NCBI GenBank assembly: GCA_910579175.1
Contig: CAJTTB010000005.1
Location: 62,001-126,000, forward strand
Direction: 5' to 3'
DNA: 64,000 nt
Origin: an uncultured Oscillospiraceae bacterium
GTDB lineage: Bacteria > Bacillota > Clostridia > Oscillospirales > Ruminococcaceae
The notes beneath the pieces are model-generated. The model was not told the DNA's origin, searched no databases, and saw nothing but the letters and a program-made list of their open reading frames with translations. The position numbers and the translations under genes are program-made. This document shows positions 44,206 to 51,970 of this stretch, one piece after another (position 1 is the first letter of the stretch; every line of letters begins with the position of its first letter).

Positions 44206-44317
44206 ACGAAAACGATGGATATGCTAAAAATGTCTAAAATTGACAAACCTATTGATTTTAGATATACTGGATTAGAAATTTTAAAGATTATTCAAAAAAT
44301 CAAAAAGGAGTAAAAAT

Positions 44318-44935
44318 ATGAATTACAAAATAGATCCTCGAAAATTAATCGAAACCGCTTTGCTTCTTGCAATGGGGATTGTACTTTCATTTGTAAAGAT
44401 TTATACAATGCCTTGGGGCGGTTCAGTCACACTCTGTTCGATGTTTCCAATCATCTTAATTTCCTATCGTTATGGGATAAGATGGGGGCTTTTTTCTTCC
44501 TTTGTTTATGCGATATTACAAATGGTAATTGATATTTCCAGTTTAAAGGCATATTCTCCGATTACTTTAGTTGGAAGTTTATGTTTGGATTATTTATTGG
44601 GTTTTGGCATTTTGGGAATTGGAGGATTGTTTAGAAAAGTAATGAAAAATCCAAGTTTTTCCCTTGCAAGTGGCGCGACCATTGCGATATTAGGACGATA
44701 TTTGTGTAGTTTTTTATCGGGCTTGTTGTTGTGGGGGAGTTATGCAGAAGAAACCTTGCGCAGTTTGGGAGACACCTTGGCAGATGGTATTTTAAACCAA
44801 TTCTCTGGTTGGGGGCTTTCAGCGGTGTATTCTGCAATTTACAATGCGATGTATATGCTTCCTGAGCTAATTGCAACGGTGATTGTCTGTGTATTGGTTG
44901 CCACTGTTCCAATGATTGCAAAACGCATGAATTGA
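44318..44935 (+). CDS. thiT: ECF transporter S component, ThiT-like (thiamine)
   Basis: A 205-residue membrane protein with six hydrophobic segments. MPWGGSVTLCSMFPIILISYRYG and GLFSSFVYAILQM (each a contiguous family motif, near residues 30-75) match the ThiT/YuaJ pattern in which Gly-Gly-Ser and aromatic residues line the thiamine pocket. It would work with a shared ECF module encoded elsewhere. No TPP riboswitch is visible upstream, which is unusual for thiT and lowers certainty about the ligand. AAAAAGGAG precedes the ATG. Confidence 0.7.
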   Translation: MNYKIDPRKLIETALLLAMGIVLSFVKIYTMPWGGSVTLCSMFPIILISYRYGIRWGLFSSFVYAILQMVIDISSLKAYSPITLVGSLCLDYLLGFGILGIGGLFRKVMKNPSFSLASGATIAILGRYLCSFLSGLLLWGSYAEETLRSLGDTLADGILNQFSGWGLSAVYSAIYNAMYMLPELIATVIVCVLVATVPMIAKRMN

Positions 44936-44936
44936 T

Positions 44937-45596
44937 TTATGTATTTGGCAAACTACTGGAATTTTCTGTGATTTCTGAAGGAGTTTGCTTATGTTCTAGT
45001 TGTATAAATTCAATGCTATTCTGTTCGTCCAATAATGGAGATAAAATGCCCTCTATTAAAATTTTTGCCTGTTCGGTTGCCTGTTGATAAATATTTCGGT
45101 CAGCTACCATTTGTGTAACATCGGATTGTGCCTGTTTTAGCACTTCTACTGTATCTTGTTTTTCTTGCCAGTTAAATAAAGCATATCGTTCGTCATAGAA
45201 TTCAATGGTATTGGGGTCGATGGTAATATCGAAAATCTCAGCGGGTGGCAAGGTGATCTGGACGGTATCATGTTTGATTTCAACGATAATATCTGTTAGA
45301 TTGACTCCCACTTTAACGGTTGCATCATAAACCATATTAAAACTTTTTTTGGTGAGGTAAGTGACATTTCCCTCCTCAAAATGACTGATATCGCGATATT
45401 GAAGTTGCATGGTGGCTAGTTCACTGATTTCAGAAAGGCGTTCAGAAACAATATTAGAGCTAATTTGGGGTTTATCATTTCTGTTGAAAAGCAAAACGGT
45501 TAAAATACCGACCAATACCAAAGAAATGGCACAGATGATGGTCAGTGTAATGACAAATTTGTTTTGCAGCTTCCATTTTAAGGAATGATTTTTCAT
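44937..45596 (-). CDS. DUF4230-domain membrane-anchored protein
   Basis: A 219-residue protein with an N-terminal transmembrane helix (about 17-37) and an extracytoplasmic DUF4230 domain (about 55-205: SEISELATMQLQYRDI, then a Gly-Val-containing beta region and LPPAEIFDITIDPNTIEFYD). The family has no known biochemical function. It lies tail to tail with the thiT-like gene, one base apart, so no terminator fits between them. Confidence 0.75.
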   Translation of the reverse strand: MKNHSLKWKLQNKFVITLTIICAISLVLVGILTVLLFNRNDKPQISSNIVSERLSEISELATMQLQYRDISHFEEGNVTYLTKKSFNMVYDATVKVGVNLTDIIVEIKHDTVQITLPPAEIFDITIDPNTIEFYDERYALFNWQEKQDTVEVLKQAQSDVTQMVADRNIYQQATEQAKILIEGILSPLLDEQNSIEFIQLEHKQTPSEITENSSSLPNT

Positions 45597-45985
45597 AGGT
45601 TGACTCCTTTCAAAAAAGATAAATGATAGATAGCATAAATAATCTATCTCAGTGTATCATATTTTGACGAAATTAAAAGAAAAAAGTATGAATAAGTCAA
45701 TAATTTTTTCTAAATACAAATATGGCAAAAAAATACTTTTATTTTGTTTTTGTACTTGTGCGATATCTGAAATCAATATTATTATTTATTCAATTTCTCT
45801 GTAATTTATTTATAAAATAGGGATAAACTATGGATTGCTTAAAATCAAATAAAACTTTTTAAACATCAATGAAGCCGTAAAAGGTTTGAAATTTACATTT
45901 TTTTGTTGAAACGGAAATAAATGATATTATATAATAAAAAAGCAGAAATTTAGATGGCACAAAGTATAATTGGAGGTGTCTTTCT
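45597..45985. other. Intergenic with promoter of the PHP gene
   Basis: TTGAAA (45906-45911) and TATAAT (45930-45935) with an 18-base spacer lie 50 bases before the PHP gene start. The rest is AT-rich, between divergent genes, and I see nothing else. Confidence 0.65.
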
Positions 45986-46819
45986 ATGAAAGGTGATTTG
46001 CATTGTCATACAACATTATCAGATGGTTCTGAGGGAATTGAAGATGTGATTTTTAAAGCAAAAAGAGCAGATTTGGATTTTTTGGCAATTACAGACCATG
46101 ATACCATTGCTTCCTTTTCAAGAAGTAAGGTGTTGGGAGAACGTTATGGGATTCAGATCATTCAAGGAACAGAATTGTCTTGTATGGATTATAAAAGGGG
46201 GAGAAAAGTACATATGTTGTGCTATCTTCCAGAAAAGCCGGATCGTTTAGAGGGTCATTGTATTAAAATCTGTAAAAGACGTGAAGAAGCAGGTAAAAAA
46301 ATGCTCAAAAAAGTACAGACATATTTTCCAATTACAACAGAAGACGTACTAAAATATTCTGCACACAGTACTTCTTTGTATAAACAGCACATCATGAAAG
46401 CCCTGATGAGTTATAGTTATACCACCCAGATGTATGGTGGGCTTTATCATGAGCTATTTGATTCCAAGGAAGGACGTGTATATGAAGATGTGGAATATCC
46501 AGATGTATACGAAGTATTGGATTTGATTCATCAGTCACAGGGCATTGCAGTATTGGCACATCCTTATGAATACAACAGTTTAGAACTCTTAAAGGAATTG
46601 GCAGAAAGTAAAAAGTTGGATGGAGTGGAAATATATCACAGTAGATGTAAAACCGATGATGAGAAAAATCTGATTGAGATTGCAAAAGCGCATGAACTCT
46701 TAATGACGGGAGGTTCTGATTTTCATGGTGCAAATTCTTCAAAACCAAGTCCATTGGGAAATCGCTATACTTCTCAAGAGTTGTTGGATACGCTTTTTAA
46801 ATTCAAAGAAAGTCAATAA
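45986..46819 (+). CDS. PHP-domain phosphoesterase (nucleoside 3',5'-bisphosphate phosphatase-like)
   Basis: A 277-residue PHP (polymerase and histidinol phosphatase) domain protein of the YciV/RnaAM type. Its metal-binding motifs are DLHCHTTLSDGS at residues 4-15, ITDHDT near 35-40, the Glu in QGTELS, HPYEY near 190, and the C-terminal GGSDFHG. Relatives hydrolyse 3',5'-nucleoside bisphosphates or trim RNA 5' ends; the exact substrate is not decided here. GGAGGTG precedes the ATG. Malic enzyme follows after 50 bases. Confidence 0.85.
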   Translation: MKGDLHCHTTLSDGSEGIEDVIFKAKRADLDFLAITDHDTIASFSRSKVLGERYGIQIIQGTELSCMDYKRGRKVHMLCYLPEKPDRLEGHCIKICKRREEAGKKMLKKVQTYFPITTEDVLKYSAHSTSLYKQHIMKALMSYSYTTQMYGGLYHELFDSKEGRVYEDVEYPDVYEVLDLIHQSQGIAVLAHPYEYNSLELLKELAESKKLDGVEIYHSRCKTDDEKNLIEIAKAHELLMTGGSDFHGANSSKPSPLGNRYTSQELLDTLFKFKESQ

Positions 46820-46869
46820 ATAAAGGAATGTTGTAGCTCATAACATTTTGACAGGAAAGGGAAAAGAAC

Positions 46870-48024
46870 ATGGATACCAATGAAAAAGCATTACAAAAAC
46901 ATTTAGAGTGGAATGGAAAAATTGAAGTCGTTTCTAGAACGCCCATTCAGAACAGAGACGATCTGGCAATTGCCTATACACCAGGAGTTGCAGCGCCTTG
47001 TTTGGAAATTGAAAAGAATCCAGATATGGCATATCAATATACTAGAAAAGGCAATTTGGTGGCTGTGATTACAGATGGAACTGCGGTGTTGGGTCTGGGA
47101 GATATCGGGCCACAGGCGGCAATGCCTGTTATGGAGGGGAAATGCTGTCTATTTAAAGAGTTTGCTGGAGTGGATGCAATTCCTATCTGTGTCAATTCCA
47201 AAGAAGTGGACGAGATTGTAAAAACCATTGAGCTGATAGGGCTGAGTTTTGGAGGAATCAATTTAGAGGATATTTCTGCTCCCAGATGTTTTGAAATAGA
47301 AAAACAACTAAAAGAGAAACTCAATATACCAGTATTTCACGACGATCAACATGGCACGGCAATTGTGGTGGGAGCTGCGCTGATTAACAGTGCAAAATTA
47401 ATAAAAAAACCACTTGAAGAATTAAAAGTCGTTGTCAATGGAGCGGGAGCTGCGGGGATTGCGATTGCAAAATTTTTGATGCTGTTGGGTATCAAATACA
47501 TCATTATGTGCGATAAAAATGGTATCTTATATCGTGGTGCAGAGGGTATGAACCAAGCGCAAGTACAGATGAGTGAAATTACCAATCCCGAAAATCGGAC
47601 AGGCTTATTAAAGGATGCGTTGGTTGGAATGGATGTGTTTATTGGGGTGTCTCGTCCCAATTTAGTAGATGCTCAGATGATTCAGTCTATGTCAGAAAAA
47701 CCAATTGTATTTGCTCTAGCAAATCCGGTACCTGAAATTATGCCAGATGAGGCAAAGGCGGCGGGTGCTTATATCGTTGGAACAGGACGCAGCGATTATC
47801 CAAATCAAATTAATAATGTATTGGTGTTTCCCGGAATTTTCAAAGGTGCGTTGCAAGCCCGTGCAAAGGATATTACAGACCAAATGAAAATTTCTGCCGC
47901 TTATGGAATTGCTCAGATTGTCGATGAGAAAGAGTTAAGTCCAGACTATGTTCTTCCAAATCCATTTCATAAATCAGTGGCAGAAAATGTGGCGAAAGCT
48001 GTGGCACAAGCCGTAAAAAAATAA
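46870..48024 (+). CDS. Malic enzyme (malate dehydrogenase, oxaloacetate-decarboxylating)
   Basis: It catalyses malate + NAD(P)+ to pyruvate + CO2 + NAD(P)H. The 384-residue protein is of the short bacterial type. It shows the Tyr-containing LAIAYTPGVAAPCLEI (about 34-49), the metal-binding VFHDDQHGTAIVVGAAL, and a Rossmann fold with VVNGAGAAGIAIA. The acceptor's cofactor preference (NAD or NADP) is not certain. AGGAAAGGG precedes the ATG. It is upstream of, but separately promoted from, rpsB. Confidence 0.92.
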   Translation: MDTNEKALQKHLEWNGKIEVVSRTPIQNRDDLAIAYTPGVAAPCLEIEKNPDMAYQYTRKGNLVAVITDGTAVLGLGDIGPQAAMPVMEGKCCLFKEFAGVDAIPICVNSKEVDEIVKTIELIGLSFGGINLEDISAPRCFEIEKQLKEKLNIPVFHDDQHGTAIVVGAALINSAKLIKKPLEELKVVVNGAGAAGIAIAKFLMLLGIKYIIMCDKNGILYRGAEGMNQAQVQMSEITNPENRTGLLKDALVGMDVFIGVSRPNLVDAQMIQSMSEKPIVFALANPVPEIMPDEAKAAGAYIVGTGRSDYPNQINNVLVFPGIFKGALQARAKDITDQMKISAAYGIAQIVDEKELSPDYVLPNPFHKSVAENVAKAVAQAVKK

Positions 48025-48052
48025 AATTTTACAAAAAAATTGTGAAAAATGC

Positions 48053-48193
48053 TTGCCAATATCAGGTTGATATGATATAATAATTAACGCATTACGCACG
48101 TTTTATTTTTGTTCAGCTTGGTGCCGGAGCAATACGGTCGCTGGGCTATATAAAACGGAGGAATTTGAAACCAAATAACAGGAGGTAACTACA
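48053..48193 (+). promoter_or_regulatory. rpsB promoter and structured leader
   Basis: TTGCCA (48053-48058) and TATAAT (48076-48081), 17 bases apart, start an rpsB-tsf transcript with a leader of about 105 bases. It contains a hairpin-forming segment, AGCTTGGTGCCGG...CGGTCGCTGGGCT (about 48117-48151), as expected for an autoregulatory S2 leader. Confidence 0.7.
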
Positions 48194-48964
48194 ATGGGTG
48201 TAGTATCAATGAAACAACTTCTTGAAGCAGGTGTACACTTTGGACATCAGACAAGAAGATGGAACCCTAAAATGGCAGAATATATTTTTACAGAACGCAA
48301 CGGTATTTATATTATTGACCTACAAAAAACAGTTCGCAAATTAGACGAAGCGTATAATTTTGTACGCGATGTAGCTGCAAATGGCGATGATATTTTATTT
48401 GTTGGTACCAAAAAACAAGCTGGTGACTCTATCAAAGAAGAAGCATTAAGATGTGGTATGCACTATGTCAATGCTCGTTGGTTGGGTGGTATGATGACCA
48501 ACTTTAAAACCATCAAACGCAGAATCAAACGTTTAGAACAACTTAGAACCATGCAAGAAGATGGTACTTTTGACTTATTGCCAAAGAAAGAAGTTATCAA
48601 ATTAGAGCTTGAAATTGAAAAATTAGAAAAATTCATGGGTGGCATTAAACATATGGATAAATTGCCGGGCGCTTTATTCGTTGTTGACCCAAGAAAAGAA
48701 AAAATTGCAGTTGCTGAAGCAAAAAAACTGGGTATTCCAGTTGTTGCAATTGTAGATACAAACTGTGACCCTGATGATGTGGATTATGTAATTCCAGGTA
48801 ATGATGATGCAATTCGTGCAGTAAAATTATTGGCTGGTGCAATGGCTAGTGCTGTATTAGAAGCAAGACAGGGTGAACAAGACGAAGTACCTGCTGAAGT
48901 GGAAGAAGCTCCAGTACAAGCAGAACCTCAAAGTATTGAAGAAGTTGTAGACGCTGCTGAATAA
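48194..48964 (+). CDS. rpsB: 30S ribosomal protein S2
   Basis: Ribosomal protein S2 of the small subunit, 256 residues: MKQLLEAGVHFGHQTRRWNPKM at the N-terminus (after GVVS), RWLGGMMTNFKTI, and PGALFVVDPRKEKIAV with the conserved D-T-N-C-D-P. An acidic, Glu-rich tail (about 225-256) is typical of Firmicutes S2. GGAGGT precedes the ATG. It forms an operon with tsf, the classic order. Confidence 0.98.
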   Translation: MGVVSMKQLLEAGVHFGHQTRRWNPKMAEYIFTERNGIYIIDLQKTVRKLDEAYNFVRDVAANGDDILFVGTKKQAGDSIKEEALRCGMHYVNARWLGGMMTNFKTIKRRIKRLEQLRTMQEDGTFDLLPKKEVIKLELEIEKLEKFMGGIKHMDKLPGALFVVDPRKEKIAVAEAKKLGIPVVAIVDTNCDPDDVDYVIPGNDDAIRAVKLLAGAMASAVLEARQGEQDEVPAEVEEAPVQAEPQSIEEVVDAAE

Positions 48965-48973
48965 ATAAAATTG

Positions 48974-49003
48974 AATGCCCGAGCAGATATTGCGCGGGCA
49001 TTT
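48974..49003 (+). terminator. Hairpin between rpsB and tsf
   Basis: AATGCCCG (48974-48981) pairs with CGGGCATT (48995-49002), followed by only a few T. It is probably an attenuator that lowers tsf relative to rpsB. Confidence 0.55.
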
Positions 49004-49037
49004 TCTGGATAAAAATGAATTTTTAGGAGGAATTATC

Positions 49038-49946
49038 ATGGCATTTACTGCCCAAGATGTAAAGACATTGCGTGAAACTACCGGTTGTGGAATGATGGAT
49101 TGTAAAAAAGCATTGACCGAAACCGATGGTGATATGGAAAAAGCAATTGAAATTTTAAGAGAAAAAGGTCTTGCTGCTGCTGTAAAAAAAGCAGGAAGAA
49201 TTGCTGCTGAAGGTTTGGTTGTTTCTATTGTTGACGAAGCAAAAAAAGTTGGTGTAGTGCTAGAAGTAAACGCTGAGACTGACTTTGTAGCAAAAAATGA
49301 AAGCTTTGTAACATTTGTAAATAGCGTAGCGCAAACAATTATTGAAACCAATCCTGCTGATGTTGCAGAATTAGAAAATAAAAAATTAGTTGGTTCTGAT
49401 ATGACTGTAGCAGAAGGTTTAAGAGATAAGATTTTAACCATCGGTGAAAATATGAAGATTCGTCGTTTTATCAGATTGGAAGGCGACTTGGTTGCTTATG
49501 TTCATGGTGGCGGCAGAATCGGCGTTATGGTTCAGTTTGATACCGATGTTGCTGATAAAGATGGATTTAAAGAATATGCAAAAGATGTTGCAATGCAGAT
49601 TGCAGCAGCTACCCCTCAGTATTTGAACAAAGAAGCAGTTCCTGCTGAAGTAGTGGAAAAAGAAAAAGAAATCTTGACAGCACAAGCAGTTGCAGAGGGA
49701 AAACCTCAAAATATTGCTGAAAAAATGGTTATGGGAAGAATCAGCAAATTCTATAAAGAAGTGTGTTTGACCGAACAAGAATTTATCAAAGACAATGATA
49801 TTTCTGTGGCAACCTATACAAGCAATACTGCCAAAGAATTGGGTGGAAACATCAACCTATTGACCTTTGTTCGCTTTGAAAAGGGAGAAGGTTTGGAAAA
49901 ACGCGAAGACAACTTTGCAGATGAAGTTGCAAGTATGATGAAGTAA
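49038..49946 (+). CDS. tsf: Elongation factor Ts
   Basis: EF-Ts is the nucleotide exchange factor of EF-Tu. The 302-residue protein has the N-terminal UBA-like domain (VKTLRETTGCGMMDCKKAL), the core ETDFVAKNESFVTFV, and the C-terminal dimerisation region. I choose the ATG at 49038 behind AGGAGG; the longer frame from 48975 lies inside the preceding hairpin. It is 73 bases after rpsB. Confidence 0.98.
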   Translation: MAFTAQDVKTLRETTGCGMMDCKKALTETDGDMEKAIEILREKGLAAAVKKAGRIAAEGLVVSIVDEAKKVGVVLEVNAETDFVAKNESFVTFVNSVAQTIIETNPADVAELENKKLVGSDMTVAEGLRDKILTIGENMKIRRFIRLEGDLVAYVHGGGRIGVMVQFDTDVADKDGFKEYAKDVAMQIAAATPQYLNKEAVPAEVVEKEKEILTAQAVAEGKPQNIAEKMVMGRISKFYKEVCLTEQEFIKDNDISVATYTSNTAKELGGNINLLTFVRFEKGEGLEKREDNFADEVASMMK

Positions 49947-50028
49947 AAAACAAAGATTAAGAAATATTTTTGTGATTTTTATTAGATCTTGGTCATAGAT
50001 TTGTAGTAAAAAAATATATTCTATGATT

Positions 50029-50072
50029 TTGCTTTCTATTGACAGATTGCCAATAGCTTTATCATAAAAAGA
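50029..50072 (-). repeat. Partial match to the 60-bp intergenic repeat (copy G, doubtful)
   Basis: Read on the minus strand: TTTTTATGATAAAGCTATTG, then GCAATCTGTCAATAG. It matches the 5' half of copy E with a gap. The 49947-50380 gap holds this, a terminator and a full IS605-type element. Confidence 0.35.
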
Positions 50073-50076
50073 AAGG

Positions 50077-50112
50077 ACTGTTGTAAAATGTTTTATTTTA
50101 CAGCAGTTTTTT
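50077..50112 (+). terminator. Terminator after tsf
   Basis: ACTGTTGTAAAAT (50077-50089) pairs with ATTTTACAGCAGT (50095-50107), followed by six T. The IS605-type element starts in this T-run. Confidence 0.8.
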
Positions 50113-50348
50113 ATCAAAAATTTGCAAGAATACGGCTGCTTCTAAAGTAGAGAGATAAACTGTATGGCTGTATTTGACCGGGATGCTCATCTAAGTGTGA
50201 ATATGAGCAATGAAGGAATGCGATTCGTATTGTAATAGCATAAATTGAGTAAAACCGCGGGACGTGCGGGGTTTGCTTATATATGATTACAACATGAATT
50301 ATATTGAATAAGAAGTTCTCACCTTTAAGTGTTGGCTTAGGTGATGAG
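50109..50348 (+). repeat. IS605-type 3'-end element, best-preserved copy (R3)
   Basis: About 240 bp. Positions 50173-50235 encode FDRDAHLSVNMSNEGMRFVL and a stop, matching the DRDxNASINxxNEGM end of TnpB proteins. Upstream the sequence resembles a degraded zinc-finger region. Downstream lies a conserved non-coding block with the hairpin CCGCG...TGCGG (50253-50268), then AAGAAGTTCTCACC...GGTGATGAG (50311-50348), resembling an IS200/IS605 right end. The rest of tnpB is absent. It occupies the leader of the phosphoribosyltransferase gene. Confidence 0.78.
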
Positions 50349-50380
50349 TATGTGTCACAAAATGGGAAAGGTTGTAGACG

Positions 50381-50923
50381 ATGGAATCTTTTTATCATTT
50401 AAAAGTCGCTGGATTAGAAAGAAATCTTCCAATTTGTAAATTAAATGAAACACTTTCTATTGCAGGGTTCGTAATGTTTTCAGATGTGGAGTTGACAATT
50501 ACCTGTGCAGCGGAATTATTAAAGAAATTGCCAGAATGGGATGTTCTTTTGACAGCTGAATCAAAGGGAATTCCTCTGGCATATGAAATGGCACGTCAAA
50601 GCAATAAAAATTATATTTTGGCAAGAAAAAGCACAAAATTATATATGCAGAATGCAGTGGGGATAGAAGTGAAGTCCATTACCACCGAGCGCATACAGAA
50701 ACTTTATTTGGACCAAACAGATTTACAAAAGTTAAAGGGAAAACGAGTGGCGATTGTAGATGATGTAATCAGTACAGGAGAGTCTTTAAATGCTTTGGTT
50801 GAGCTGGCAACCTATGCACAGGGTAATATTGTAGCACAAGCTGCGGTTTTGGCAGAAGGAGAAGCAGCAGATAGAACAGATATTATTTATTTAGAAAAGT
50901 TGCCATTGATTGAAAATCATTGA
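50381..50923 (+). CDS. Phosphoribosyltransferase (adenine/xanthine PRT-like)
   Basis: A 180-residue type I phosphoribosyltransferase. The PRPP-binding motif VAIVDDVISTGESL lies near residues 126-139, and DVLLTAESKGIPLAYEMA supplies the PPi loop. It resembles APRT/XPRT proteins and would join a purine base to PRPP, or act as a regulator like PurR-type relatives. The base specificity cannot be read off. The ribosome binding site is weak (GGAAAGG). It is followed after 18 bases by the TSCPD gene. Confidence 0.8.
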   Translation: MESFYHLKVAGLERNLPICKLNETLSIAGFVMFSDVELTITCAAELLKKLPEWDVLLTAESKGIPLAYEMARQSNKNYILARKSTKLYMQNAVGIEVKSITTERIQKLYLDQTDLQKLKGKRVAIVDDVISTGESLNALVELATYAQGNIVAQAAVLAEGEAADRTDIIYLEKLPLIENH

Positions 50924-50941
50924 TAAAGGAGTCGATAGCAT

Positions 50942-51184
50942 ATGAATTATACGTATCATACAAAAGGTGTTTGCTCACAAAAAATTGATTTGGAAGTAGA
51001 GGATGGAATTTTAAAAGATGTTCGCTTTACAGGGGGCTGCAATGGAAATTTAAAAGGAATTTCCCAATTGGTAAAGGGTATGAAAATAGAAGATGTGATT
51101 AAGCGTCTAGAGGGTACCTCTTGCGGAATGAAAGGTACTTCTTGCCCAGACCAATTAGCAAAGGCATTAAAATCCATTTCTTAA
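50942..51184 (+). CDS. TSCPD-domain protein (TIGR03905 family)
   Basis: An 80-residue protein with the TSCPD domain: Cys11 and Cys33 upstream, and the CGMKGTSCPDQLAKAL end with two more conserved cysteines. The four cysteines probably bind metal. TSCPD domains also occur at the C-terminus of B12-dependent ribonucleotide reductases; the stand-alone family has no proven function. It is probably in one operon with the preceding phosphoribosyltransferase. Confidence 0.88.
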   Translation: MNYTYHTKGVCSQKIDLEVEDGILKDVRFTGGCNGNLKGISQLVKGMKIEDVIKRLEGTSCGMKGTSCPDQLAKALKSIS

Positions 51185-51185
51185 G

Positions 51186-51216
51186 AAAAGGAGCTGTCTT
51201 AGACAGCTCCTTTTTT
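51186..51216 (+). terminator. Terminator after the TSCPD gene
   Basis: AAAGGAGCTGTCT pairs with AGACAGCTCCTTT, followed by a T-run. Confidence 0.92.
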
Positions 51217-51278
51217 GTATTTTTAAATTATTTTTGTCAATGCTATTCATAGAATTTAAATTGTGAGGAATCTATTCG

Positions 51279-51827
51279 ATGAAGAAATTGATTTTTTTAG
51301 GAAATGGATCAGACGAAAATATTGTGGAACATATATTGGGATATCTGAATCAAAAAATATCCTTTCAATTTTATCAAAAAGATATTTTACAAAGTTATGG
51401 AAATTGTCCTAGTCTTGAAATTTTTCATTTGAATCAAATTAAAATTTTAGATTTAGAAGAGACTTTGTTGTTTTTAAAGTCAAAAGCAGATTTGCGATTG
51501 GTGCAATATGTAAATCCTAAAACGATTATGATCATCAATTCTGCAAAAGAACAACAGTTAAAATATGCGGCGCGATTGCAGGCACAGGTCATTACCATTG
51601 GACTATCTCATAAGGATACGATTACATTTTCTAGTAAGGGAGAGTATGAATGGGTAGTTTCTCTACAAAGAGCCATTCGGGCACTAGATGGGTCGATTAT
51701 AGAGCCCATGGAGATTCCCTGTTATTTTGATAGAAGCTATAGTGATGATTATATCTTGGGATTTGTAGCAATATTGTTGTTGTTAAAGCAGATTGGGGAG
51801 GGTGAAAGTTTAAATTTATTGAAATAA
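51279..51827 (+). CDS. Hypothetical protein, 182 residues
   Basis: I do not recognise a family with certainty. The protein is soluble with an alternating alpha/beta pattern: a start KKLIFLGNGSDENIVEHIL, a central LVQYVNPKTIMIINSAKEQQ, then QAQVITIGLSHKDTITFSS and WVVSLQRAIRALDGS. The segment with VITIGLSHKDTITFSS is reminiscent of the central domain of Mur ligase-like proteins, but no P-loop is present. The last 20 residues are hydrophobic. GAGGAA lies about 9 bases before the ATG. It stands alone between a terminator and the convergent glnN. Confidence 0.65.
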   Translation: MKKLIFLGNGSDENIVEHILGYLNQKISFQFYQKDILQSYGNCPSLEIFHLNQIKILDLEETLLFLKSKADLRLVQYVNPKTIMIINSAKEQQLKYAARLQAQVITIGLSHKDTITFSSKGEYEWVVSLQRAIRALDGSIIEPMEIPCYFDRSYSDDYILGFVAILLLLKQIGEGESLNLLK

Positions 51828-51936
51828 TCCTAATTTGTTGATTGGTTTGCCCGACAAAATTCTCCGAATATTTATCATTGATTTTCATATTTATTAGAAA
51901 ATGCACAATAGGAGGTGGCAAATAATTGTCAATAAA

Positions 51937-51967
51937 AATGCAGCTATTACTCTATAATAGCTGCATT
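51937..51967 (-). terminator. Terminator after glnN (minus strand)
   Basis: AATGCAGCTATTA (51937-51949) pairs with TAATAGCTGCATT (51955-51967), near-symmetric with a U-rich minus-strand flank. It may also end the plus-strand hypothetical gene. Confidence 0.8.
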
Positions 51968-51970
51968 CTA

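Noticed and set aside
42031..44300. Integration of the DUF4365 gene at tRNA-Ser as an integrative element with an att repeat.
   Set aside because: I found no duplicate of the tRNA 3' end downstream of the gene and no integrase nearby.
44215..44313. 32-codon frame before the thiT-like gene.
   Set aside because: No ribosome binding site upstream of its ATG and no recognisable sequence; its end merely overlaps the thiT ribosome binding site.
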